Of a stretch of DNA of 64,000 bases, positions 30,309 through 43,099 are shown in pieces (position 1 is the stretch's first letter; every line of letters starts with the position of its first letter). Source of the DNA: Pseudoscleropodium purum (lineage: Eukaryota > Streptophyta > Bryopsida > Hypnales > Brachytheciaceae). The DNA is taken from NCBI GenBank assembly GCA_963969395.1, contig OZ017803.1:3472001-3536000 (forward strand), in the 5' to 3' direction. The notes below the pieces were generated by a model. It was not told the origin of the DNA, did no database searches, and saw nothing but the letters and a program-made list of their open reading frames with translations. Made by a program: the position numbers and the translations under genes.

Positions 30309-31757
30309 TTAACATGTGTGATCTGAGCTCCCAGCCTCTCAATTGCAACCTGCGATCAGGTGCGGATGTACAGAAGTTGCTAAGTATGTATAATAGAGAA
30401 TTTATGTACGTAACTGGAAAATGATGAAGTTATGAGTATGATTATTCATGTACTTTTTGGAACTTGTACGTGTTTGATTTATCCTACTAGGGCATGCAAC
30501 ATTTATTTACCATTTTTTTCACTCTATTTGTGATAAGTTGAAATCTGTATGAACTGAAGTATTACTCTATTCAACATGATACTATATTACAATATATAAA
30601 ATTAGCAACACTAGTTTATCTTCACTAACTGTTGCAACTTAAGCTTTGGGCTAAAGTGAATAGCCTGAGATGATGTGTGATAGATACTTCATCTTAACTA
30701 TCTCTCTTTCTATATCTATTAGTCAAGTATTTAGAATTACGTACAACCAAAATATTGTTAAAATGGTAGTATTTCATGAACTTTTTAATTTAGACCATGT
30801 GGTCTGAAATCTAAACTAGTCCTAGACTATAGGGCTAAAGAAAGAATTGAATGGATAAATGATGGATTTCATATGCCATTTTAACAAAAAAAATTCCATG
30901 TACTTGGTATAGTTGATGTTGGTTTAGGCTTTAAAGTAGTTCACCAATTTATAGTTGCAAGTCCCATCTCCAAATGTTATTCCCTAGACATCTTAAAACA
31001 TTATTTCATGTTTGTTATCTCAAGTATTAATGTGATTTAAATTTCACCCACATGATAATTCGATGATACAAATGGTACGTAATTGGAGTACTTTTGCTCT
31101 ATGCATGTTTGTCCTTGTCTCTTCTGTTGTCTGGATCTTGGTAGTTTGTTGTGGATGTGAATCTGGGATTTCAGATTTTTACCAGAAGAAATAGAATGGA
31201 GTCTTGATCTTTGAGAGTTTCCCTAATAGATATTTAATTGAGATAAGCAATAGTTTTGGGAACCAATAGCTAATTGTTTTCATTTTGTAATCATTGCCAT
31301 TTTCATTAAAATAGCAATTAAATGGTAGTCATTTAAAAAAAAATGACACTTCCAAGACATGTATGTATGAAATCTCACATGCATAAGGTCCTATTATTTG
31401 AGCTTCTTGCACTTGAATGTGTCATATTTGGCATTCTACAAATAGAACATTAAATAAATTATATGACCATTAAACATGGCTATTAACATCTTAGTATTTG
31501 ATTGTACAAAGAGGATTGAACAATTCAAACCCCATGTTGATGGAATTAAAGTGGTCTAATCATGAGTGTCACAATTGTCATGTTTTAGTTCATCAGGTAC
31601 ATCTTGAATTTAACAGTAGTTGTAGTTCAATGTTGCTTTAACATGTATGCTCGTTGGTAATGTGCGTGTGCAGATCGATCAAGGAGATCGAAGTAGAGCT
31701 TTGCATTCAATCATTTTCTCAGGACACGAGCCCAGGAGGCTTTGTTTTTGTTGCAAA

Positions 31758-34700
31758 ATGGCTGGGGCATCTTCTGAAGCTGCTTATGTGAATACTGGAA
31801 CTGCTGAAATTTCAAGCCACCCAGAAATTGAAGCTGTTGAGGCTCCTGGAGACTCTGAAGAGGTCTGTAAGACCAGCAAGACCGAGGGATTGAGAAAGGC
31901 TACAGGTGATTCTGATTGGTATAGGGCTCTAGCAAGGAAAGATTGCAAAATACTCATGGGTTTGTTGGAAGTAAATCCTTGTCTTGTGGCGCAAACAGGT
32001 CCAGAAGGGGAAACGGTTGTGCACGCTGCCGCTGAGAGGGGATGCTTAAAGCTTCTTTACCAAGTCTTTGATTTATTTGAGAAGCATGATAAGGAATTTG
32101 CTTACAAGATGCTTGGGGCAGAGGTTACATGGTTAGACCTCATCGGGGCAGAATATGGTCCATTTCAGGTGATGGCTTCAGACATGGCCTGGTTTACTTT
32201 TCCTAGACAAGCCTGGTATCTTTTAAGTAAGTTTGACGGCCTGAGAGATCCAAAGTCCATTAGATGCAGTTTTGGTGCATCCAGACCCCACCATTTGAGG
32301 GATAAATTATATGAAATTATGCAGGGGGAGCCCTGTACGAAAGCCTTTCAAAGTTTGGAAAGAGGCTATGAATCTAATTTGAACTACAACTTTGTACTTG
32401 AGTACAAAGAGTTGCAGTTTCACTATGCTCTGGAATTGATGGGGGTTGACCCTACAGCAAAGGACTATGTAAAGACTATTATGCAAGGATGCACAGATCT
32501 AGAGGCATCTGAGTCTGTTGAGGTCCTGAAGTACCTTTTTCAACTTCACAATGCACAAGGCCAAACCCCAATCCATGTGGTTTCTAAACATGGAGACGTC
32601 TATGAGTTTTTGAAATTAATGCCTCGTGGTGATGCTTATAATGAGTGTATAAATGCAAAGGACGTGAGGGGTTGGACCATCTTACACTATTTTGTTGCCA
32701 CCAAAAATGGGCATCAGTTGCCCATGCTTCTACAGGATGGGAGGATAGATGTAAACGCACGGACGAGCATTTTATGGAAGGACCAGGTAGAAGAAAACAT
32801 GTGGGCTTTTCCCTTGGATCTTTGTTTAAGCATTGAACGTTACGGTGAAATTGGCATGACAGCCTTGCATCTTGCTATTTTACATGATGATGTAACAAGT
32901 GTGGAATATCTTCTCAAGCGCTCTAACGCGGATGTAAATGCCTTGTTCTTTAGAGAAATTACATGTGGTCATGAAAATAACAGGCTTGGGTTTTATTCAT
33001 CAAAATATCAAGGAAGAATGTATTGGTCGCCTTTACAGTTAGCTGCGATGAAGGGTCTATCAGGTGCAATAAGAGAACTACTTGCGTCAAAGAAGGTACA
33101 TCCCAACCTGTTCCCGCAAGAGAACCATGCATGTGTCTCCATTTCCTAAATTTTTGTAATAGGATATATTAAAATCATTCAATCTCTTATGCCAATGTGT
33201 TAAAATTTTCAAAGTTATTTTTAGTTCTAAAGTGTTATAGAAGAGATGTAGAAGAGAGATTTTATTTTGATAATATCCCACGTGAAGGTCAAATTCAATA
33301 GAAATTAAGTCATTTTGGAAAAAAAGTTCCAAATGTGATCTTGCAAATGGTGCAAGTTGACATGGATCCTTGAGAATGTGAATTAGAATTCAATATCAAC
33401 ATTTCAGTGTCAAATCAAATTTTCACATACGGTAGCAATGAACAAAATGTATTATTTGTTTGTGAAGACATTCATATATTTGATCCAAGAATTGTTTAAC
33501 TTGACAATTTAAATTGTAGTGAAGTTGTTGTACAAAAAATGAATTCCAAATCAAATGTTGTATGTGAGGATGTTAAGGCAATCAACATTCTTACCAAAAT
33601 GTTGGACAAAATGTAGGCTAGTAGAGGGCCCAAAACATGATTGGGTAAAGTTTAGGGTGAAATTGCACCATAAAAGGTCAATAGACTATGAGGTCAATTT
33701 GATTTTTCAAAGCAAATATTTACATAATTTAAAAACAACTATTTTTTATTTAAGCCCACTTTAACTTCTTGTCTTGTTTTGTGAACATATGAATTTATGT
33801 TAATAGTAGCATAAGAATATACAACTTATTAAATTTAAAGTAGGATTGGTTGAAGAATAAAGAACTCTATGTGGACTACATTCTATTGTCTACACATTTG
33901 CATGGTTTCACAATACTCTACATTTCCAATCCAAAGACTAGCTTACATTTATGCAATGTATTTGAGTATCTAGAAGAGGGTGAAAGTATGAAGCACTTGA
34001 TGATTTTGTTGCTTTTTTATACAAGGAAGGATTAATTTGACCTTTACAGAAGAATGAAAAAAAATTAATTAATTAATTAATTACAATCTCAAAAGTATTA
34101 TATACTCAAAATATCTATTTATTGTATTTTCTTCTTACAAGTTTTTTGATATTTATGCAGATTGATGACATTTGTAATTATGAAAAGCTAGAAATTAGCT
34201 ATACTCTGAAAAAACCCTTCCGAAAGGTGTCTGCCCTACTTCTTGCATGTGCATCAGGGAATCCTGATATTCTACGATTATTTTTAGACAAATTAAAGTG
34301 TAATCCATTAGTCACATTTGAAGGGGCCACAGCTCTACACTATGCAACAAATGCAGAGTTACCAGAGGCATTTGGAAACATTGCCAACCAAAAGGTTGGT
34401 CGCTTCCTTTATCTTTCAGATCTTGGACAGTGGGATCATGGCACAAACTATAGATATAGAGACCAGTCAAAGGATATAAAATTGAGTCCTAGATCATATC
34501 TTGGAAAGCAAGCTTGCATTACTATATTATTGCAAGCTGGTGTTGACATTTGGGAGAAAGATGACTATGATGGATTGGCAGATCCAGGACTACAAGCTCC
34601 AGAAGAAATACTTCTTTGGTGGCATGAACAAATGGCACGAGAAACATTGGAAGCCAAAAAGAGCCTCAATGATGCTGCAAATGCAATTTCGGTTGTTGCT

Positions 34701-35180
34701 GCGTTAGTTGCAACAGCTTCTTTTGTGGGGCCATTGCAACCACCACTTGGTTATGGAGGAGATTCAATGGAGGGTGGAGTACAAGACACCCACTTGTCTA
34801 TTAGAGTTTTCATGGTGAGCAATATATTATCTTTTTATTTTGCTGTTGCATCCATCTTGTTTGCAGTTGTACCATCTCTTCCTATGCCTCAAGAGGGGAT
34901 ATATGCAGAGTGGCAACGTACGCGGAAAATTGTTGGTATGGCGATATTTTTCCTTCTTTTGTCAGTTCTCGGTGTGCTCATTTCCTTTGGAACTGCATCA
35001 AACTTAGTTGTATCAAAAGACTATTCTTGGCAACATGGTGGTCTCTCTTTTTATCCTACATTAGTGGGTGGATTTATATGCATATTAGGCATTAGTTTGT
35101 TTTTTATAAGATTGTTGAGGTTGGTATTCCATAAAAATGCCAAGATTAGTTTTTTGTACAAAACCTTTGTTAAATTATAG
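31758..35180 (+). CDS. ankyrin-repeat protein with PGG domain and C-terminal membrane segments (ACD6-like)
   Basis: Two coding exons, 31758-33095 and 34161-35180, join in phase 0 to give 785 residues. Ankyrin-like repeats are visible near residues 84 (GETVVHAAAERG), 267 (GQTPIHVVSKHG), 304 (RGWTILHYF), 365 (GMTALHLAI), 424 (SPLQLAAMKG), 469 and 500 (GATALHYA). A PGG-type segment follows at about 614-650 (SVVAALVATASF..PLQPPLG), then three or four hydrophobic segments between about 640 and 770. Plant proteins of this build include ACD6, which acts at membranes in defence and cell-death control; the role of this one is unknown. An upstream ATG at 31647 is open in frame, but an acceptor at 31672 lies between, so I place the start at 31758 (MAGASSEAAY). 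The leader intron holds a transposon. Confidence 0.88.
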
Positions 35181-36095
35181 GTGATGTTTTATGGCTATTG
35201 TTTCATTAGATATATCAACTATTGATTTATTTTTGTGTAGGCAACTGACTACACTATTATTATATGGCCTTGTTTTAATTGCATTTGATGCATTTCCAAA
35301 GGAGAGGCAACTTGTATAATTTACATGTACAAAAAATTCTTACATGGAGAATCCATAGCTATAGTTATATTAAATAGGTGATTGAAAGGATGCAATACTT
35401 GTACTATTATATGTAAGATGTTGTGTGACCAACTCAAATGCAAGTATAACTTTTGGAGCATGGAGTCGATGTATTTGAAATTTACATTGGAAATATATTA
35501 TACAATTTCAACTATCAATGGTGCACAATTTTTGAAATTTAAAATCCATTTAGTATCTAAAATATTTTATTTTATTTTGTAGAGAATTGGTTTGATGGTT
35601 TTTAGTACTATAGAATATCCAAAATGATGAATTTAACTTGCAAATTTAGTAAGAAGATTCTTCTTTTAGGATTACATCTATTTATACAAAGATTTCTAAA
35701 AAAAATCTCCTTGTCCTTTATGAACTTAGGTGTAAAGAAGTTTTGCTAGCACATGTGTTTTTAGACACTTAAACAATTTTTGTAATAATTTCATTGGTTG
35801 TACTTCATTTTCATAAAAAATTTAGAAATTTTCTATTTTTGTTTTCTATTTTGAAGTGTCTTCACTATTTTCTAATAATTTAACCATGATAACATCTTTT
35901 GGAGTGAGATTTCCCAACTAGTTTTATTTGTAACTATTAGAGATTAATTTTCTCATGTCCAAAATTTTGAGAAAAGAATATTAATAATGTTCTTCAAATT
36001 ATCTATATCTTGATTTGTATTTAAATCTTTTTTTCCACGAGCTACTAATACTTCTAGTAATACAAAATGATCAATTATAACAAAATGAACACATG
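35181..36095. other. ankyrin 3' flank and AT-rich spacer
   Basis: Follows the ankyrin stop codon. Only short open frames; the 3' end of the ankyrin transcript should lie in the first few hundred bases. No other element seen. Confidence 0.5.
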
Positions 36096-36354
36096 CATTA
36101 GAAGAGTTTTGGAGGGTCTGGAAGCCTGTTTCGGGCCTGTTTCCCCGTAGTTGTTCCCCGTAGCGAGGAGAATGGCCCGCTGTTAGAAAAAAATTTTCAT
36201 TAAAAAAAAAATAGTCTCCAAATGCAAAAAAAGAAAATTGGTCAATGACGTGGCAGGGTCTCAGCCATGTCAGACCGCTGCGCCGAACCTATTTCCTGCA
36301 TTCGCAGGCTGTAATAACTCGCAGGCATCCAAAGGCCCCATAAATCTTCTTATG
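36096..36354. mobile_element. inverted-repeat element, copy 2 (259 bp), opposite orientation
   Basis: Reverse complement relative of 13983-14275: begins CATTAGAAGAGTTTTGGAGG and ends with the complement of CATAAGAAGATTTATGGGG. The GC-rich arms and the A-rich centre correspond along the whole length. No convincing target duplication at the flanks. Confidence 0.75.
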
Positions 36355-37836
36355 TTTTGTACTTTCATCTAGATAGGTGATTGTTAGAATTGTTATTACT
36401 ATTTTTTGGTTTCTATCTTTGTGATCATCTTTATAGATTTTTAAAATTAGAAATCATTTTTTTTAAATTCAAAAAATTCTTGATCATCTTTTCAAAAGGC
36501 TAGGCAAGCAAGCCAATGGATTTGTCATTTTATGTATTTTTACGAATTTGACATATATAGGTTTATATTTTACCTTAGGAAAATCAAACTTCAAATAACT
36601 TTTTGAATATGTGAATAAAATAGTTCTAAAATTTCCAAAAAATAAGTAACATTGTTAAAGTTACTTTAGAATTTATATTCAAGACATCAACAAGTCTATT
36701 TGAAAATCACCTCTTTCAATTCCCAACCTCAATTTTTCAAAATTGGTATTCAAAATATTCTCCATTTTAAAAATATAAGTGTGATGTTTTTTTGAAAGTC
36801 TTTATTTTTTAGAAAATCTATTTTTGAAATGATTCAAAATTTAACGTTGAAATGTCTAAATGGACATTTTTGTACTTTCGATTATTTTGGAGAGGCCTTA
36901 AGGATGAAAAATAACTAATATTCATCCAAGCTTTCATAGAGGAGTCACTTGAACTCATTTTCAATGAATAGTATTGGATATTCCCTCGGGATGTTGACAT
37001 TAGAAAATGGCAAATTCATTGATCATTTTGTAGTATAGTTTAGCAACATTTTCATCCTTTCTCTTGATTTGAATTATAGTCGTAAAAATGATCAATTTTG
37101 CAATTGAATCCAACTAATGAAATGGAGATTATTATGTCTAGTTTTCACTCTAATTTAAAAACCTAAAAATTCCTAGTACTCAATGTTTAATTACACTTTG
37201 GACTTTAGAAATTTAGCCATAGAGTGTTGATTTTCTAACTTTAGAATGATACGATAAATTTATTGGCCTCATAATGTTCCTCACTGTAATATACATTTAT
37301 GGAAGGATTTTCAAAAATTTAAGTTTTTTTTTATTTGATATGATATTTTTCACTTTTTATTCTAACATGGACAATCATTTCTAATTGATAGTGATTGAGA
37401 TAATTCTATTGATGAGGTTACCTTAGAGGGTTTAAATCCAAAAATGAATTATTGAAAACTTTTCATCCTTGTTGCCTTTTCTTTTACTATAAAGGCTATA
37501 GATTTAAAAAATTAGGTGGCATTCTGAAGGGAAAATTCTTTGTAAAATTTTATAACCATGGAAGTTCTAAGGTCATTTAATGTAGAAGTATTTTTCAAAT
37601 ATAAATGGTTTTATGGTCCCCTATGATTTGCTAATTTGCTAATCATTTGATTCAATCAATGGTAGGATATGCTTAATTATATTTGGCATAAGGCTCTAAT
37701 TTTTGCCACCATATCTTAGTTTAGAATATTAGCATTACCTCTATGAATAAAATAATGATATAAACTACTTGAAACAAACAACAATAAACATATGTGCTAG
37801 AATTTACAAAATTGGCACTCCTTGTGCATATTGCTA
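36355..37836. other. AT-rich spacer
   Basis: No gene or defined repeat seen. Confidence 0.5.
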
Positions 37837-37840
37837 TTAA

Positions 37841-40800
37841 CCTTCAAATGCCCAATAAACTATGTGGTCAATTTGAAATTTCAAGCTCATGTAGGAATGG
37901 GCAATTAAATTCTTTTGACTGTTTTACAATTTAGTTTTGAAGGTTAATTTTTGAAGTTTTTATTTTTCATTGAAAAAGGTAAACATTTGATTCTTGAGAG
38001 GTCTTCAAAGCTATAATATTTCACTAATAGTGAAAGTTAAAATACTTTGATGCACCTTAATATAATTACTAAACACCTTTAATTTGGAATCTAATTGAAC
38101 TCTAAACAAGTTGTGGAAAATAAAGCAAATATCCAAAATTGTTGAATGACAATCTATCATGAACAAATTTTTTTGATGGCAATATGGAAGACTTTCCTCA
38201 TTGACATTTGGTGAGATTAAAGGATGAAGAGGTTATTTTTGTAATGAAATCAATTGTCCACCATGAAACCTCAAAGAGTAAAGAATAGTTTGAAGTTGAG
38301 AACTTGGCCACTCATTGTTAAAACATAGAAATTGGGTTCAAAGTTAAATTTTAGACTTGACTTAGGCATAGTAGAATTATTTTGTTTCAAAAAACTTTGA
38401 ACTCAGAAAAGTTGTTTAATAAAGCTAAGTTTTATCTCCAAAAATCCTTTTGAGGTTTTGTGTAATTAGAATTTACAATAGATAAACTATTGAGGAATTT
38501 CTATTGATGAACATTTACAAGGAGGTGTGGATGCCCATAGGTAATCCTAAATAATAGTGAATTAATCAATTTCCAAGGTTATGCAGAATTAAGGGAAATA
38601 GGAAATTCCTAACTTAGACAAATACAATGGATGAGTTGTCTACATTATAATTTAAACCATGGTGGGTAACTTATCAAATCATTTGTAGATCTATAGATTA
38701 GGCTTTGTCTCATAACTTTCTTGTTAGCCTCACCAACTTCTCCAAATATGTGAGTACATTCCTCTATTGGTTTGCTTGTTCAATAGTTCAACATCTTTCC
38801 ATTGATTCTTTTACAATGTCCATTCTCAATTTGCAAAACATGCTTTATACTCACTATTTATTCTCTTGTGTGCAAGTTTTCTTCAATTGAACCTTTGCTT
38901 TTATTCTCTACCTTGGTAATTTCTTCCTTAATTTTACATTCTAATTCTAATTTTGAATAGTTCAATTGATGATAAAATTTATACTTCCTTGTTTCAATTT
39001 TGAAAACTCTCTATCCATTTTTATGTCACTCATTTTATCAGTTCTATCAATCTCAATCTACAAGATTGCTCTCCATAAATATCTCATTTCACTCACTCTA
39101 TAGATTAACTCCCAATTTAAGATATGAAACACTTAACAACATTGCATCCATACGACAATACATCCCACACCATCAACATATATACCATTGATTCTTTACC
39201 ATTCCAACACACTCACAACAATAATTATAACACAACTCCATGTGTCCACACAATAGGTTCCCACATCACAAAATTCATCATATATAGCAAATTAAATTCT
39301 TTTGAACATTCTACACTCAAACTTCCAATTTCTATTCTGATTTTCACATTAAATTTCACCACAAATTTACAATTGCTTCTCACTTCTTCCACAGCCTTAC
39401 TTTGTATATCAATCAACTTAGCACAACTAAATCAAAGACATCAAAACAGCAAAAAATGAACATTTTCAATCAATCTCCTCTCACAATCATAAACCACAAA
39501 GAAAATCTACACTACTAGCCTTCCACAAGCAGGAACTCTGGATGCTATTCCAAAAACTAAGAACCATCCAAAATCACAATTGCTCTTTACCATCTTCAGT
39601 TGACAGGTAATAACTATCTTAATAGGTTTGCAACCCCATCCATCCACCTCATTCCCTCAACAAATTATGTTCAATAGCAAAACTACTACTAAACGATAAA
39701 AACTATTGATTAATACATATAATACTATAGCATCCCAGAAAATTGAGAGATTAACAAAAAAATGAAACTATTGTGCATTTTCTCTTAATAGATTCTATAC
39801 TACATTTTGAGACTTCAATAAAACGTTACAGACAAAATTCAAAAAAGGTGTTGAAAAATGTCAAAAAAATGTCTCTTCCAACCTCTCTTTGAAATTTCTT
39901 CATAAATTTTAGTTGGAGTCTCAAAACCTCAAACAAATTTTTGGAAATGATATTTAGCTTGATTATAGACATTAATTCAATTCAAAGTTTTTTGAAAAAA
40001 ATTATTCTACTATGACTAATTGAGGTCTAAAATTTAACTTTGAACACACGTCTTAATTTGACTTTACTATGACCTTCTATTTTTTCCTAATTTGCATATC
40101 CCACATGGATAGTTTTAGCTACTACAATCCCACTTATATAAAGACCTTTTCTTCTCATCTCCAACACACAAAATTTTGTAAGTGCTTCTTGAAGATAGTT
40201 AATTGAGGTACCTAGCTTCTAAAATTGCTTAATTTCACTTCATTGGTATAATTTTATTGACATTTCATTCCGCTTCAATTGTTGATTTTGATTAACATTC
40301 AATTTGGCAATTGTTGAACAAGTGTACTAAAAGAAGGGTCTAGAACAAATAATTCAAAACTGCTTACGGTCAATACATTAAATGTTTAGAATGAAATCCA
40401 ACTACATTTTGCAAAGTTTACACAATTTGACTATACAAATTTCACAAATATGATAGCCTAGCTTTTTAGACCATAAACAATAGACTAATTTGTTACTCTT
40501 TGGCAACCCAACCAAGGGGTACTTTTTTTCTCTCATCCAACTTTGAGCAAATTTTGCCAATTTCACTTGATTTGAGATCTAAAAACTTGTATTTATCAAT
40601 TTGATTTGAAACTGGTCTCCTTATAAAGAGTAAAGTATTTTCATGAATTTCACCATTAAAAATCTAAATATGCAAGTGTTGGTTTGGAGTTATTTGCAAT
40701 TCTTACTTATAAAAAAATTTGCTTTAATTTCAACAATTGGAAAGTGGATTGTATAATGAATTTGATGGATTTTCATGTGAAATTAAGTTATTTGAAAGTG

Positions 40801-41096
40801 CACTTAAGTGTGCTAACACAATTTGTAGTTCATGTCACCTCCAATCCTAAGAAACTTTTATATACAAATTTCTAAAATGTTGTGGGGACAAGCAAAATGC
40901 AAATTTCTTTTGTTATAACCTCACAATTCCTATGCAATTTTGCAATCAAAATTACATTGCATTCTAATAAGAAAGCTCTTTAAATATCTATATAGTTAGA
41001 TTTTGAAAAAAAAAATTTGCTTCATTGGGGATAACTATAAACCCATGCTCTTTTTCATAGTAAAAACACACTTACAAAGGCTTGGGCATTTAGGGG
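37841..41096. mobile_element. large TTAA-flanked element (3.26 kb)
   Basis: Left end CCTTCAAATGCCCAATA and complemented right end CCCCTAAATGCCCAAGC share AAATGCCCAA. TTAA lies on both sides (37837-37840 and 41097-41100). Open frames inside are all under 112 codons, and none resembles a transposase. The pairing of these two ends, 3.3 kb apart, is inferred from terminus similarity only; it could be two different partial elements. Confidence 0.5.
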
Positions 41097-41100
41097 TTAA

Positions 41101-42350
41101 ATACATGCACAAAATTGAACCATGTCAAGTCCTTAGGGTATAGGTAACACATTTATAATACATAATAGAAATTGGTCATGTACTCAAAGGTACTTAAATG
41201 GCAAGAATTCCTCACATAGTTTTATAATACCTACTAACAATGCTTGTGTGGGGGCTGTACTCTTGTTCTACTATTGTGGGAAGATCATAGTGATGGAACA
41301 TCATCAATGGATATACAAAATACTGACTCAACAAATGAAGTCAGTCGGTAGTAGCTTGTACAAGTCCTTACAATGCTTTGTTCCGGCAAATATTGAAGAA
41401 ATTGTACATTTGTTGTACCAAAGAATTAAAAAACCATACATTTGACATTGCAACTTGCCATAATTTTGTATGTATTAGTGTTCCTTGTGCTGTTTCCATA
41501 GCCAAAATAAAAGTAAGAATAATTTTATATTTAAAAATAAAAAATAAAAAATAAATCCATAACTTTCACATTGTAGGTTCAATTGAAACGCTATGAAACA
41601 AAGTTTATGCATCCCTCCTTGCCTAGGGTTTTCCAACGGCACTAAGTTCAAGATCAAAGGGCACACAGTTGACAAGATCTCATTGTAATAAAATAAAAAA
41701 TAAAAAATAGCCAAACTTAAATCACCTTGTATAGACCGCGATACTTTTTCTACCCAAAACCATTCAAAATTTTCATTTCTATTGCACTCATCCAAAAGAT
41801 AAATAAATTTAGAATCTAACCAAAAGATCTTATACTTTATTTATTTGAGATCATGTCATAAAAGTTTCATGAAGTTTGACTATACAAATTGAAAGGTATT
41901 AGCATTCAAAGTTGGATAAAAAGTTTTTTTTAATGTTGGCCTACAATTTCAAATGACTTTGACTACTATTTGTGGAATTTTTTTGCATTTCATATTTTAA
42001 ATTTTAAATTTTTTGTGTTAAAAATTAAATTGAAATTCTAGAAAAGATTTTCAAAAAACACACATTTGAATATTATTCTTGAAAAAATATTTAGTGGAAA
42101 TAGGTCCAACATTGAAAGGAAAAATAAATCATTAATAACTTCAAGATGGGATTGAAATGCAATAATCCCAATGGTGAGATTGTTTTAGAAAGAAAACTTA
42201 GTTTGTACTAACCCTAGAGTAATCCTACACTATACCTTGCCGATGCCGCTTTGGGGGGCCTTTAATGTATGAGTTTAGTATTATTACATTCATTTCTTTT
42301 GATGTTGTCATGTTCAATTCATTCTCCCCTTTGTTTAACGTTTTTGTGCT
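41101..42350. other. AT-rich spacer with low-complexity tracts
   Basis: No gene seen. AAATAAAAAATA-type low complexity occurs near 41535 and 41690. From about 42187 base composition becomes more balanced, leading into the tandem repeat at 42371. Confidence 0.5.
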
Positions 42351-42370
42351 GAGTGAGCACCCCTTGAGAC

Positions 42371-42545
42371 AGCACAGCTTTGACCTTAGGGCTTAGGGAA
42401 GTTTTGCATGTCTTAAAGTTACCACCGGGATGGCAAAGTTTTGACCTTAGGACTTAAATAAGTTTAGCATGTTTTTAAGTTACCCCCGAGATGGCAAAGC
42501 TTTGACCTTAGGACTTAAATAAGTTTGACATGTTTTACAAGGTGC
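42371..42545. repeat. three-copy 61-bp tandem repeat
   Basis: Units start near 42371, 42432 and 42493, each with the core GCAAAGCTTTGACCTTAGGAC followed by a TTAGCATG-like block. The surrounding 42230-43100 is more GC-rich and purine-rich, with a TATAAAAAG at about 42894, and may be part of a decayed LTR-type element. No polymerase genes are visible to confirm that. Confidence 0.75.
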
Positions 42546-43099
42546 CGGACAAGTCTCTACGTTAGCTTCCAAATATCTATGAAAGGATATTTTTGTTAGT
42601 TTCCAAATATCTAAGACTTACTAGTACCAAGCCCCAAATACCAAGATCCTAGTAGCCCCAAGCACCAAGATTCTAGCAACCCCAATCACCGAGCCCCCAG
42701 CAACCCCATCACTGAACCCCTAACAACCCAAGTATAGAGCCTAGTCGGGTACACGAGCCCCGCCGGGTACAGAAGGGGTCCAGTAATGGGAGAGAGCTGC
42801 AGTTTAGAGAGGTCCAGCTATTGGAAGGGGTCCAACAATTCGGAAGGGGTCAGAGTTGAGAAGGTGTCTAACTAAGAGAGAAAATAGGGAGTGTATAAAA
42901 AGAAGAGAGGAAAGATAGATCAAATATAAAAAGGGAGAACGAAAGATAAGGAGGGAGAGAAGAAGGGACACCTTTCTACACTACCCTGCACGCAAACCAC
43001 CAACTTGAACTCCCTCTCACCACCCTAGGCCAACTACAAGTAATGGAGGGGGACTAGAGGAGGAAAGATTGAAATAGAGAATCAAGAAGAAGAAAGTGA

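Noticed and set aside
31647..31757. Upstream in-frame ATG for the ankyrin gene
   Set aside because: A good splice acceptor at 31672 separates this ATG from the coding exon, so it probably lies in the leader intron; the start at 31758 is preferred.
38705..39459. Open frames of 61-111 codons inside the 3.3 kb TTAA-flanked element
   Set aside because: AT-rich, Asn/Ile/Leu/Thr/His-biased products without transposase features; consistent with chance.
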